A DNA stretch of 47,318 nt from Lachnospiraceae bacterium (GTDB lineage Bacteria > Bacillota > Clostridia > Lachnospirales > Lachnospiraceae): the NCBI GenBank assembly GCA_017436865.1, contig JAFSCH010000044.1, forward strand, positions 1 to 47,318, in the 5' to 3' direction. Positions 38,301-46,754 of this stretch are shown here, piece by piece (the stretch's first letter is position 1; each line of letters begins with the position of its first letter). The notes beneath the pieces were generated by a model. It was not told the origin of the DNA. It did not search any database and was given only the letters and a program-made list of their open reading frames with translations. Made by a program: the position numbers and the translations under genes.

Positions 38301-41017
38301 GACTGTACAGATGATACGAATTTAGATAATGCATCTTTGGATGTGGTTAGTTTATCAAAGAGTTTTGTTAGCTCCTGTTCTGTAGTTCCTGCTACATTCT
38401 CTACTTCTGTTTTTACTGCACCACTATAATAACCTACGAATTCTGGCAATGTAGACAGATATGCATTTATAGCATTCTCTATCTCTTCTTCTGTACCGAT
38501 AAACTTCTGACTTTCAATTGCGGTTGCAATCAGTTCTTCTCTGAACTTCTTAAATCCTTCTTCTGTATCAGGCAATTCCATACTACCCATAGAAGAAAGC
38601 ATTGTATCTTGTGCAAGACTATTGTTGTAATCATCAATTAATGTCTTATACTGTTCAACATACTCTTCCATTTCCTTCATACGGTCATGAATCTGATTAT
38701 AGACTGGATTCTCAGTTAATTCCTCGCCCGTAAATTCATTACTTTCTCTCAATGCCCTCAAAGCATCTTCAAGCAACTTATAATTAGCAAGAATACCTTC
38801 TACAGAATCATCACCAGTCAATACAAACTGACCAGCAACATCAGAATGAGAACCACTACTCATTAATCCTGCATCTTCCAACACTTGATATGCTCGTCCT
38901 GCGTCTTTTCCAGAGGATGACAATATATTTCTACTTGTTATACTATGCCAACTCTCATATGCTTTACCGACTTCTTCTAACTCTGTTTTTGCTGTTTCGA
39001 TTCCTGCCAATAAATCAATCTGTGCATCTCTTAGCGTATCAATGCTGGTCTGTCTGATAGCCTCAGAAAGACTTCCATATTTGGATATCAACGTATCAAC
39101 CGTTTCACCCTCTAACTCTAACTTTTTCAGCAATGTCTCTTGCGTAGAAAGTAAATCTTCTTTTGCTGAAGCATCCGTTTCTACAGCCTTTGATAATTCA
39201 AGATATTTGCCCGTCAGTTCTGATAACTCACTTACTAACTCTCCTGCGGTTTCAGCAGATGTTATTGCCCTCTCATTTGCTTCTTCTACACTCTGCTTAT
39301 ATGATTCCCATGCCATAGTTGCACCTGATACCAGAGTCATAATTAGCATAAGGGGGTTGGCTTTGATTGTATTGAACAGACCTTTACACGCATTTGTTAC
39401 TGACACCATACTGCCCTTTAAACCTGTATAGGATGTAGTTAGCTTTAAATTCTGCAAATGTAATTTTGCTTCACTTGCCGAAAGACCTTGATTCATTAGA
39501 ATTTGTTTCTTTTGGGTTAATGTAAGATTTTTACTAGTGATTACAAGCCTAGTCTGGCTCGCAGAAAGGTTCTTCGTAAGCATTAATAATCTTGTAAAAT
39601 CATTCGTTGATATGTGAGTCTTATTTACAAGTGTTAGTGCCTGTTGATACTGATTTAAAGATATATAGGCTTCTCTTGCACCAGTCTTAAAAACTGCAAA
39701 AGCCTTGACAAGTCCTGTTACTGCTAATCCACTAGCAACACCTTTGAGCAAATTCACTTCATTTACAAAATCTACTATACCCTTTGTTGCTTCTAAAATA
39801 TGTGCATATGCTTCATCAAAATCCGTTCCGATAACTAATGCATCAAATGATGCTTGTAATTGTGCTTGTGCCGCTTCAAGACTGCCCATATAGGACTCAT
39901 TGAATTTTTGCATAGCACTTCCGGCAGAATTTGCCGAAATCTCTGCATACTTTAATACATCTCCATAATTGGAAAGTAATGCGATTACCTTCTCATACTG
40001 ATATGTGCCGCCTAGCTGAGTCGCAATAGCTCTCTGAGTCACAGAATCAAATTCATTGAACTTCTTTCCTAACTCATCAAGCACAATCTCACTGCTGATA
40101 AACTGACCTTGCATATTTCTCATTGCGATGCCTACCTTAGAAAGAGTTTTCTCCATGTCATTGAGATTTTCCCCTGTCTCAGCATCTATGAACTTACCAG
40201 CTTTCACTTGATTCATACGTGAAAGCATGGTCTTAGCCATATTTCCCACCGCTTCATCAGAATCTCTTGTGACCTCTTTCACAACTGAAAGCCAGCCTAT
40301 GAGCTTATCCATACTGACTCCTGCCATATTGGCAGCAGATGCAGTTCTGGACATGGATAATGCAAGTCCTCCTGCCTCCGATGCTGATTCTGCGTCAACC
40401 GCTGTAAGCTTATCAATAACCGATATAGCCTCTTCCGCTTCCAATTTATATCCATTTAAGGCACTTGTGAGGTAATCCGTAGCATCAGCAGACTCGATTT
40501 TACCTACCTTAGATAATACAAGTGAATCACGGATAAGCGTTTCCGTCTCCTTAATACTCTTGCCCTGTCTGAGCCATGCATCCGAAGCATCTGTAACGGA
40601 TTTTGTGGTAGTCTTCAAATCAATTGCTTGCTTATTCAATACCTTTACATACTCGCTTGCTTCTTCTCTAGTACCATTCATAGCAACAGATAAATCGGTT
40701 ACTGCCTTGTCCATTTCAAGAATCGTATCTTTTGCTTCCCTTGCAGCCTTATTGATTTCATTCAAAACTACCAAATAGCTTGTCATTGCCAATTTGCCAC
40801 TAGAGAACGTATTAGAAATCGTATTTCTTAACTTTCCAAATACTGTATTTGTATTCTGTGTGGAACTGCCTAACTGTCTCATCTGAGCATTAGCATTCTT
40901 CAGCCCCGTACCATTAACATTTACGTTTACATTGTATTTGCCATTCTGCAAATCTTTTAATTGCTTCTTAAATTGCCAATCAATCAGATTTGCAATAATA
41001 TTTATTTTTTTCGCCAT
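35384..41017 (-). CDS. Phage tail tape measure protein (TP901 type)
   Basis: Tape measure proteins set tail length and are ejected with the DNA. This 1877-residue protein has the TP901 core at about residues 75-400 (EMDKAVTDLSVAMNGTREEASEYVKVLN, AVDAESASEAGGLALSMSRTASAANMAG, MSRMNQVK-like). Hydrophobic segments follow near residues 425 and 555-570. Long coiled coils cover about 1190-1480 and the C-terminal domain holds typical EGTVGKAFANGTGNYKGLAHAEK and NEEQTKRIMNN stretches. It suggests a siphovirus or myovirus with a long tail. It is the largest gene in the window and lies downstream of the gp10-like gene. Confidence 0.95.
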   Translation of the reverse strand: MAKKINIIANLIDWQFKKQLKDLQNGKYNVNVNVNGTGLKNANAQMRQLGSSTQNTNTVFGKLRNTISNTFSSGKLAMTSYLVVLNEINKAAREAKDTILEMDKAVTDLSVAMNGTREEASEYVKVLNKQAIDLKTTTKSVTDASDAWLRQGKSIKETETLIRDSLVLSKVGKIESADATDYLTSALNGYKLEAEEAISVIDKLTAVDAESASEAGGLALSMSRTASAANMAGVSMDKLIGWLSVVKEVTRDSDEAVGNMAKTMLSRMNQVKAGKFIDAETGENLNDMEKTLSKVGIAMRNMQGQFISSEIVLDELGKKFNEFDSVTQRAIATQLGGTYQYEKVIALLSNYGDVLKYAEISANSAGSAMQKFNESYMGSLEAAQAQLQASFDALVIGTDFDEAYAHILEATKGIVDFVNEVNLLKGVASGLAVTGLVKAFAVFKTGAREAYISLNQYQQALTLVNKTHISTNDFTRLLMLTKNLSASQTRLVITSKNLTLTQKKQILMNQGLSASEAKLHLQNLKLTTSYTGLKGSMVSVTNACKGLFNTIKANPLMLIMTLVSGATMAWESYKQSVEEANERAITSAETAGELVSELSELTGKYLELSKAVETDASAKEDLLSTQETLLKKLELEGETVDTLISKYGSLSEAIRQTSIDTLRDAQIDLLAGIETAKTELEEVGKAYESWHSITSRNILSSSGKDAGRAYQVLEDAGLMSSGSHSDVAGQFVLTGDDSVEGILANYKLLEDALRALRESNEFTGEELTENPVYNQIHDRMKEMEEYVEQYKTLIDDYNNSLAQDTMLSSMGSMELPDTEEGFKKFREELIATAIESQKFIGTEEEIENAINAYLSTLPEFVGYYSGAVKTEVENVAGTTEQELTKLFDKLTTSKDALSKFVSSVQSASEAYSNLMNPNVSSADILSSIQSINEAVSSMGGRLNWEFIESQDNSLELLGNTIDYISEKYAKSVLSGAGIDVNSKFGQMLANNIIQAQKASEQLSNLNTNIDSLQSAYSDLTDIVEAYNETGYLTFDQLQTLLELEPQYLQCLIDENGQLQLNEQAMVALANQRLNDAEAQAVQQAITELGQLALQDEKTAVEENAQAFTDAVDDLASYNTELANTIAEATVGASAIRDLNAAIQGAESEGATDDQINTVLNNLETKLQAINSVRDKLNTGGLDSVMKTKSSDKKEEDKWLKDFEDEFAKLKTLREQGVINEKEYLDQLRKLYHKYFVDREKYIEEFRKYEHEYLSGMYDLYSNVLGAIIDKIEKKTDGYKDALDDVIEKYEEQKESAEESYQSQIDDVQSQIDNIDDIIKSKNKQIEAIQNEIDLIRQARKEREAALDVQRKAYELERQQNQKTSLTYTDDKGFVYKANEQGIHEAREELLKAQEEQYIIGLEKNISKIEDEIALLEDRKDVLEDQKKSYEDMIDRSNEYFDNLIKGSEDYYNSLIEPLEKLKESYEALGDIKTDAENETLLQELGISDASIFGDAINTLNTFKTNYLNIMNDLYRGNETMQANIAKLGGLTSPEGLESYLQQSQQYIDKMQAVDFANAIEQTGSLSSQFETLHNAVNEAVSVIGGVGGGTTQNNATGESTNGGEQSKEDESASANSLVGAIDASYQTAEETLPAEAEMFDTITGSVQDATNAVNEYKSAIESLGDTSVGGIPVTPHAEGTVGKAFANGTGNYKGLAHAEKNALRSEYGQPELTVYPDGTTELTTEPTMSDLPRNTVIFNEEQTKRIMNNEGTIIGNAHADGNAVLQKAELPSYLRPIQEGDKGYELIKAARVYQDMLKANIMLPVNSIDKNVEMMTRNISNVSTNNVNKPTLTINGGINVSCPAVNSKEIMNQVSTALHREIGGIALEALQEASITR

Positions 41018-41058
41018 TTATAACCTCCCATCAAAAAAAGAACATCCTTAGACATTCC

Positions 41059-41532
41059 CTAACTAATATCGTATTTCCTTCTTTTCAATCCCTTTGCAAG
41101 AGCATTTTCTACATCATCTGTTCGCTCAATCTCATCAATCGTGTTGTCTATAAAAGGACGGGCATTATTGAACTCGCCTGGATAATCATAAAAATAGCCT
41201 TGTGTTGTACTTCCATCATTAATCAAATCTGCAAGACCTCTACCATGATTATAAGTACCATATCCGTCATTAAAGCGTGTAATATTGTCCACTTCCAATC
41301 GCATATCATAAATTTCACCTACGATGTTATCAGGGTCATCAATACCGCCACTTCCAGAACTTCTACGCTCATAGATACTCGGCTTGTACACACCAAATAC
41401 ATCATCTCTGACATGTTCTATCTCTATCCTTTTGACTTCATCCAAGACCTCATCAAGCAAGGTATCTTGTATATCCGATTTGATGTCGTTCAATAATTCG
41501 TCTACTTCATCATATGAGTTTTTCTTCGCCAT
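41059..41532 (-). CDS. HK97-gp10-like tail/neck protein
   Basis: This 157-residue protein has helical N-terminal residues (YDEVDELLNDIKSDIQDTLLDEVLDEVKRI) and the segment VFGVYKPSIYERRSSGSGGIDDPDN. The VYxPxxYxRR pattern is common in HK97 gp10-like head-tail or tail-completion proteins of Firmicutes phages. The end contains ARPFIDNTIDEI, also usual. It directly precedes the tape measure gene, with 41 bp between them, so it belongs to the tail operon. Confidence 0.75.
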   Translation of the reverse strand: MAKKNSYDEVDELLNDIKSDIQDTLLDEVLDEVKRIEIEHVRDDVFGVYKPSIYERRSSGSGGIDDPDNIVGEIYDMRLEVDNITRFNDGYGTYNHGRGLADLINDGSTTQGYFYDYPGEFNNARPFIDNTIDEIERTDDVENALAKGLKRRKYDIS

Positions 41533-41541
41533 ACAATACCT

Positions 41542-41943
41542 CTACTCTAACAATATGAATTTGTTTACCAGCTTACCCCAACTATATTTCAGCATATCTA
41601 ATGAATTTAGGATATTCTCTTCATCTTGTAATTTCTTGCTAAACTCTAAACGCTCTTCTCTTGACAAGTCCTTATAGATTCTAACCATATCTTCAATGAC
41701 ATTTTCTGTTGTCTGTTCCTGTTGCTTTTCCATAAATTCTGTAATAGCTTCTTTAGCTCTCTGCCACATCGTAATATACTTATCACAATTATCTAATGCA
41801 CATTGAGCAGATTCAGAATTATTCGCTATGTTAATTAGCGTTTCAAATCCCATTGACAATAAGGCAATTCTATTTTCTGGTGTCATATGCATAAGTATTT
41901 TCATAATATCGTTTTCTGTATATAATTTTTCGTTTTCTACCAT
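41542..41943 (-). CDS. Helical phage protein in the tail operon
   Basis: This is a 133-residue, all-helical protein (TENDIMKILMHMTPENRIALLSMGFETL ... EERLEFSKKLQDEENILNSLDM). It lies 9 bp upstream of the gp10-like gene, in the place where a tail assembly chaperone or minor tail protein is usually found, but no motif proves this. The ribosome site is GCGAGG. The function is unknown. Confidence 0.65.
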   Translation of the reverse strand: MVENEKLYTENDIMKILMHMTPENRIALLSMGFETLINIANNSESAQCALDNCDKYITMWQRAKEAITEFMEKQQEQTTENVIEDMVRIYKDLSREERLEFSKKLQDEENILNSLDMLKYSWGKLVNKFILLE

Positions 41944-42023
41944 ATAATTCCTCGCTTTCGTATGTAATTTGTAAAATAATAATCATATAAAATTTTTGTG
42001 AAAATAATCGATTCGATAATGAA

Positions 42024-42233
42024 CTAATGATTGGTATTTGTAAGAAACGCCTCTAACTTTGCTAAAGATTCAGGGTACAGATTTTTCTTATTCAGTTTGA
42101 ATGCACTAAGCACTTGCTTTGGCACTCCAATATTCCTTGCAATGTATGTCTGCTTCACACCGCTTTCAATGCGCTGTATGAATAATTCTCTAACTTCATC
42201 CTGTGTCAACGTTACTTCCTCCCTTCTTGTCAT
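42024..42233 (-). CDS. Small HTH protein
   Basis: This 69-residue protein has a helix-turn-helix (VKQTYIARNIGVPKQVLSAFKLNKKNLYPESLAKLEAFL) of the lambda-repressor-like kind, with no other domain. It shares its layout with the 63-residue HTH protein at 43280-43471 (IA/IS...GI/DI...LS.FK...L.P...KL/RL..YL). The two lie on either side of the toxin-like gene. A GGAGGAAGT ribosome site precedes the ATG. It probably regulates phage genes. Confidence 0.7.
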   Translation of the reverse strand: MTRREEVTLTQDEVRELFIQRIESGVKQTYIARNIGVPKQVLSAFKLNKKNLYPESLAKLEAFLTNTNH

Positions 42234-42267
42234 ATAATACTTTTGTCATAATAAAAAAAGACATTAC

Positions 42268-42756
42268 CTATTTGGTAGCGTCTTTTATCTCTAATTCTTT
42301 ATGAAAATTTATCAAACTTGATTCTCTAAATCTGGCAGTTCTTTCAACTCTTCCTTTATTTGCAACACGAATATAAGATTGGATATATTCAATAGCTTCA
42401 CGTTCTATTATACTGTAATCGTGTTGTATAATAGCAGTCTGTCGATTAGTTATTCTAGGTCTATCAAACCTCAAATAACTCATATCATTTATAATCATTA
42501 TATATCTGTAATCAAGTCCTGCTCTTGGTTTATTTGCACTAGGAACAGAGTGTCCTATTCTGCCAAAACTCCTCACTTCGTCTCCAAGATTCTTCCTTAA
42601 CGGAATTAAAATATTATTATTACAATATTTCACATTCAAACAGAGATGAGTTCTAACATTATATTTTGTAGAGTCATCAACATCAAGTATTTTCTCCAAA
42701 TCTGGATGGTCTTTATAATATTGTTCTGTAATATAACAATAATGTATATCTGCCAT
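42268..42756 (-). CDS. ToxN/AbiQ-like endoribonuclease toxin (probable type III system)
   Basis: This 162-residue protein starts at ATG 42756 with AGGAG 5 bp upstream; an ATG nine codons earlier falls within the attenuator hairpin. Its N-terminal part (HYCYITEQYYKDHPDLEKIL ... THLCLNVKYCNNNILIPLRKNLG) follows the ToxN/AbiQ layout, where a residue-poor strand precedes an IPL segment. The later RAGLDYRYIMIINDMSYL is also in keeping with that fold. Such toxins are RNases neutralised by a repeated RNA upstream. Here a structured RNA and an attenuator hairpin precede the gene, as in toxIN and abiQ. The family call is moderate; no catalytic residue is certain. Confidence 0.5.
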   Translation of the reverse strand: MADIHYCYITEQYYKDHPDLEKILDVDDSTKYNVRTHLCLNVKYCNNNILIPLRKNLGDEVRSFGRIGHSVPSANKPRAGLDYRYIMIINDMSYLRFDRPRITNRQTAIIQHDYSIIEREAIEYIQSYIRVANKGRVERTARFRESSLINFHKELEIKDATK

Positions 42757-42772
42757 TTTCTCTCCTAGTAAA

Positions 42773-42796
42773 ATAGGAAGCATTCCTGCTTCCTAT
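42773..42796 (-). terminator. Attenuator hairpin between the RNA and the toxin-like gene
   Basis: ATAGGAAGC and GCTTCCTAT form a 9-bp stem with a 6-nt loop, followed by tttt on the minus strand. In type III systems a leaky terminator here keeps RNA in excess over toxin. Confidence 0.6.
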
Positions 42797-42925
42797 CAAT
42801 AAACTAATTTTTCGATTTTATATTGAGCCAGGTGACATCGAGAAACCCCTCGCAATATTGTCAGGTTATTTTTAGCCAGACGCTCCTGAACCACGTCTCA
42901 AAAATGGAAAACAACTTGTTTTCTT
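42797..42925 (-). ncRNA. Structured RNA, candidate type III antitoxin
   Basis: Two stem-loops follow each other on the minus strand. The first pairs AGACG with CGTCT (42898-42878). The second pairs TGACA with TGTCA (42863-42833) and contains an inner CGAG/CTCG stem. Each is followed by a similar tail, CTGGCTAAAAATAA and CTGGCTCAATATAA. These look like two degenerate repeat units of about 42 and 48 nt. A promoter lies upstream and an attenuator downstream. It encodes no protein. Confidence 0.5.
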
Positions 42926-42931
42926 ACTTAT

Positions 42932-42937
42932 ATTATA
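42932..42937 (-). promoter_or_regulatory. -10 box of the RNA/toxin promoter
   Basis: On the minus strand TATAAT is preceded by TGTG; the -35 region is poor (ATGTCA at 17 bp). It places the RNA start near 42925. Confidence 0.5.
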
Positions 42938-43188
42938 CACAATTATTCTCAAAATGACATTGGCAAATCACACAAAAATCTTAACATTTTTTTACACATT
43001 TTATCAATATTGAATTGTATACAATTACTTTTTAAGCCAACTCATTATACACCACCATTCGACAGAATACCACATTATTTTCATACTAACATCCAGTAGC
43101 AAGCCTAAAGCCTACTACTGAATGACCTATTGTAGTGTGGAGATACATAGGATTTTACATTGTTATTGTGTGCACTATACACAAAATA

Positions 43189-43216
43189 CTGGCACAGACT
43201 ATGACCTCTGCGCCAG
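43189..43216. other. Hairpin in the HTH-RNA intergenic region
   Basis: CTGGC-A-CAGA and TCTG-C-GCCAG form a 9-bp stem with one mismatch. It lies in the 42938-43260 stretch, which holds no gene, an AT-rich segment and another small hairpin with arms CAGTAG/CTACTG near 43092-43120. Confidence 0.45.
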
Positions 43217-43260
43217 CAAAAACTAATCCCAATAAGGAAAAGAGACATCTTTTTATAATA

Positions 43261-43278
43261 AACTGCCCAAAAGCAGTT
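43261..43278 (-). terminator. Terminator of the small HTH gene
   Basis: AACTGC and GCAGTT form a 6-bp stem directly after the stop codon, followed by ttatt on the minus strand. Confidence 0.45.
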
Positions 43279-43279
43279 A

Positions 43280-43471
43280 TTACCGTGGTATTACCACCTT
43301 ATCTAAGTATGCTTGTAGTCTATCTGCAACTGGTTCTATTAGGCATATCTGACCATTCTTGAATCTACTCAAATCAATGGATGTAATATCTGTTGCCTTT
43401 GAAATTGCAGCCGCAGACAGCCCACTAGATATTGTCACAGACAGTTTATTTCTCAATTCTTCTTGATACAT
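43280..43471 (-). CDS. Small HTH protein downstream of the RNA polymerase-like gene
   Basis: The ATG at 43471 has GAGGAGGG 4 bp upstream; an earlier ATG does not. The 63-residue protein is a single helix-turn-helix domain (GLSAAAISKATDITSIDLSRFKNGQICLIEPVADRLQAYL). It resembles the HTH protein at 42024-42233 and may be a paralogue. It may regulate the region between it and the toxin-like gene. Confidence 0.7.
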   Translation of the reverse strand: MYQEELRNKLSVTISSGLSAAAISKATDITSIDLSRFKNGQICLIEPVADRLQAYLDKVVIPR

Positions 43472-43604
43472 AAACCCTCCTCTGAAAATAATCTTTATAA
43501 GCAAATTTATAACCTATCATATAGGCATATTTATAACATCCCCTCAATCCCACTATTCACAATGCTTTGTGAACTTTTTACAAATATTTCTACGAATTTC
43601 ACCA

Positions 43605-46600
43605 TTATTTTTGTACATTGTTTACATTTCTCAAGAACTGAATTCTCAAATAACGTTGTCCAAAAACTACTCTCCCATTAAAACATTCTAATACTTTATC
43701 CCTATGAGCAGCATATATCAAATCAAGAAGATTCTTTCGTATCTTTGATAGTTCATCATTGTGAGCCTTGGCTTGATTGCTACCATAACAAGCATTAAAA
43801 ATATCAACAATCGTAGAAGGAGTCAGATTAATCTCTTTTACATCTTTCACATAACGTTCAAAGCATTCTTGTCTTGTCAGTCCTTTAATATCTTCATCTT
43901 CTGAATTATTGGAAAACAGAAACTTTCTCCGCTTACAAAACGTGGTATATTCTTCTGCAATTTTCTTTACTTGCTCTCGATGCTTATCATTTCCTCTTGT
44001 CTCATACCGATTCATCAAATCCATAATGTTAACATGTTTCTCATGAATATCTTTTGTTGGTGTTTCCTTACTATCAACAATTGTACATAGATTATCCATA
44101 GGACAATTCATACCATTCTCAAAATATAAAGAATTTTCAACACTATTTGGAAAAGCAAACTTAAAATATAACGGCTTTCTAAGTTTTTTAATCGCCTTAG
44201 AATCATCTTTCTTGTGCTTATGAATTAGAAAATCACTTACTGTCTTACGATTATTTTTCAAATCTTCTTTTTCTTCTTCTGACAATTCTTGCGTCTTCCT
44301 CTTCTCCTCATATCCTTGAATACAATTAAATGCTTCTAATATATCAGGATTCTGCTCTAATTCATGCTCTGTAATGGTTTTCTTTCTAGCTCCTGTTATT
44401 TTGCCATACTCCATATACTCAGCTAAAAACTTATCTTCATTATCACCAATACCTAACTGTCTCAAATCCGATAATTCCATAGCAGTTTCCATCTTATATT
44501 TTCTCTTTGCACTATCAATCTCTGCGCCTGAAGCACTGCTTAACATAGATATTTTGTCATAAATTCTCTTTAATGCCTTTTCCTTATTTTTCATATCAGC
44601 TTTACTCTTAGGTGGTGTAGTATCAAAGAAAATGTGCCAGTAATACGCTAAAAGAATTTCTCCAACATTTACAATATCTCCAACTCGTCCTCTTGCAATC
44701 TGACTATCCGTCTCCGCTAAGTCCTCAATAACATCATGCTTATTACAATCTTCTCTGGATATCATATTTACTGGTGTTAAAAAATGCTCTTCACAATACT
44801 TCGCCTTATCTACCAACAACTCATTTGATGATACCCATAAGGCATCCGAGTCGTAGTCCATGCCCGATGCACGCTCCATAATGTCACTCTTAATGCTGTT
44901 TACCACAATAATGTTATCCGATAACTTCATATAATCTAACAGCTCATGATATTTATTTTTCACACATATAATATTTCCACTGCTTACACAAGGATTCCTT
45001 GCGGCGATAAGTTCCTGTCCTTCATCATAATATTTACAGTAAACTTCTCTATCTGCATGTAATTTTTTCCACCTAGAAGGAGCAACACCACAAGCATATT
45101 GAATCATTTCTAACGGATTACTTACGCATACACAGAAATCAGAATTAGGAATCTTAATGCCTTCCTTTCTCCAATTATTCTTATAGTCATTCAAAGTATT
45201 ATTCTTGAATGAAGTAAACATATCCGTCCTTGTAAATTCAGGAACAAATGCTGATAATTCAGATATCATGGTATTACTGCTACTCTTTTTACTTCCAATA
45301 TGCATTAAAAACATATCTTCATCATTTCTCATAGCGTGCATATAAGGGAATTCACCCTCATTTAGCAGTGTTCTTATATCTGTTCTCGATAAAGGCAAAG
45401 CCATAAGAATCTGTGCATTACATCTTCTTGCATGGTCTGACATACCATGTTCTGATTTTACTATTCCAAAATATGAATTATTACGAATATAATTCAACCA
45501 ATATTCAAACATACTTCTAAGCTGTCCGTTCTTATCCTTTTCATATTTATTCTCTATAAACTGCTTAATTTTTAATATCTTCAAACTGTTTGGCGTAGTA
45601 ATCAATTTAATCTGCTTAATATCTGTCGCAATCGTCCAACCATGTTTCTTCAAATCTTTTAGTGTCACATTATTATCTTCAAAATATTTTTGGATATCGA
45701 AATTAAAGGCTGCCGATTTAAACCATAAGTTGCGCAATAATACAAATGCTTTATCACATAATGAATGTGCTTCTAATACATCATCAAATTCAACAAATTC
45801 CTTGTATTTAGAAGAATCCATAAGACTTTGCCCATCCCAAATAGCATTACTGTATTTATGGTCTTCATCAACAACTTCTAATCTACCTTTTTCATTTGTT
45901 TTGGTTACACTTGCCTTTTTCGTAAATACTGATTCATAATCATTAATAAGTAAAATCTCTTCTGGCTGTATCTGTATCTTTCCGCAAATACCACTAAGTA
46001 CCAACGATTCATATGACTTAATACCAGCTATATCAATCGTCTCCTCTTCTGCAAATACAATACCTAATCTTGCCCATTGCATCAGCAAATCATAAAAATA
46101 TTTCTGCTTTATAAAAAGCATATTCCCACCACGAGACTTACTTGTAGAACGCATGAAATAAACATACTTTTCGCCATTTAAGAAGAATCCATGCTTATAC
46201 ATATATTTTCTCAATGCATCTCTTTTCAGTTCTACATCCAGTCTCTTTACTTTCTTCAATGAACCAAACTCATTTTTCCCTTTACCATATTGCTTTACAA
46301 TAATCTTATCCTTTGGTTGCTTGCCAGATTTCAACACCTTTTCTTTCTTAGCAGAACCCTTGAATGACACATTGATTACCATATCTGAATACCAAATGTC
46401 ATAAAAATCTGACTTAAATTCTGTTGCGTCCAACTCATACATTTTCTCTAAACACAACGAATATGGAATTTTTACACCATATAATTTATCAGGAATTTTT
46501 ACTTTATCGCTATCGTCCTCCCAATACCTTGATGTATCATAACCAACACCAGATTCAATCGGTGTAACATTACCATTCTCATCTTCCATCTTATTAGCAG

Positions 46601-46628
46601 AATATAAATATCTTGCTTCAATACTCAT
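43605..46628 (-). CDS. Two-barrel RNA polymerase homologue (YonO/RdRP-like)
   Basis: This protein of about 1007 residues shows the order of motifs found in YonO of SPbeta and in eukaryotic RNA-dependent RNA polymerases. These are SNAIWDGQSLMD (about 260-271), then a lysine-bearing strand VLLRNLWFKSAAFNFDI (Lys304), then ARNPCVSSGNIICV (about 543-556). The metal-binding loop SGMDYDSDALWV follows (DYDSD at 591-595), then ARGRVGDIVNVGE and LSSASGAEIDSAKRKY (Asp705, Lys708). The canonical loop is DxDGD; here the glycine is serine, but all three aspartates remain. Such enzymes transcribe DNA without sigma factors. The start is uncertain: ATG 46628 is preferred, and the frame is open back to TTG 46721. 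It lies upstream of the tail genes on the same strand. Confidence 0.78.
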   Translation of the reverse strand: MSIEARYLYSANKMEDENGNVTPIESGVGYDTSRYWEDDSDKVKIPDKLYGVKIPYSLCLEKMYELDATEFKSDFYDIWYSDMVINVSFKGSAKKEKVLKSGKQPKDKIIVKQYGKGKNEFGSLKKVKRLDVELKRDALRKYMYKHGFFLNGEKYVYFMRSTSKSRGGNMLFIKQKYFYDLLMQWARLGIVFAEEETIDIAGIKSYESLVLSGICGKIQIQPEEILLINDYESVFTKKASVTKTNEKGRLEVVDEDHKYSNAIWDGQSLMDSSKYKEFVEFDDVLEAHSLCDKAFVLLRNLWFKSAAFNFDIQKYFEDNNVTLKDLKKHGWTIATDIKQIKLITTPNSLKILKIKQFIENKYEKDKNGQLRSMFEYWLNYIRNNSYFGIVKSEHGMSDHARRCNAQILMALPLSRTDIRTLLNEGEFPYMHAMRNDEDMFLMHIGSKKSSSNTMISELSAFVPEFTRTDMFTSFKNNTLNDYKNNWRKEGIKIPNSDFCVCVSNPLEMIQYACGVAPSRWKKLHADREVYCKYYDEGQELIAARNPCVSSGNIICVKNKYHELLDYMKLSDNIIVVNSIKSDIMERASGMDYDSDALWVSSNELLVDKAKYCEEHFLTPVNMISREDCNKHDVIEDLAETDSQIARGRVGDIVNVGEILLAYYWHIFFDTTPPKSKADMKNKEKALKRIYDKISMLSSASGAEIDSAKRKYKMETAMELSDLRQLGIGDNEDKFLAEYMEYGKITGARKKTITEHELEQNPDILEAFNCIQGYEEKRKTQELSEEEKEDLKNNRKTVSDFLIHKHKKDDSKAIKKLRKPLYFKFAFPNSVENSLYFENGMNCPMDNLCTIVDSKETPTKDIHEKHVNIMDLMNRYETRGNDKHREQVKKIAEEYTTFCKRRKFLFSNNSEDEDIKGLTRQECFERYVKDVKEINLTPSTIVDIFNACYGSNQAKAHNDELSKIRKNLLDLIYAAHRDKVLECFNGRVVFGQRYLRIQFLRNVNNVQK

Positions 46629-46754
46629 AATTCTGACACCATTTCTTAATTCATTAATTAACTTCTTGTTTATAAAAATCACTCCACTTCTTTTAAAATT
46701 CCACAATAACAATGTTTCCAATATTCACTTCTCCATCTGTAAAACAATTCTGCC

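Noticed and set aside
40227-40475. Several plus-strand frames inside the tape measure gene.
   Set aside because: They are antisense shadows of a single intact 1877-codon gene.
43135-43362. Plus-strand frame of 75 codons near the small HTH gene.
   Set aside because: It has no ribosome site and overlaps the HTH gene and hairpins on the other strand.
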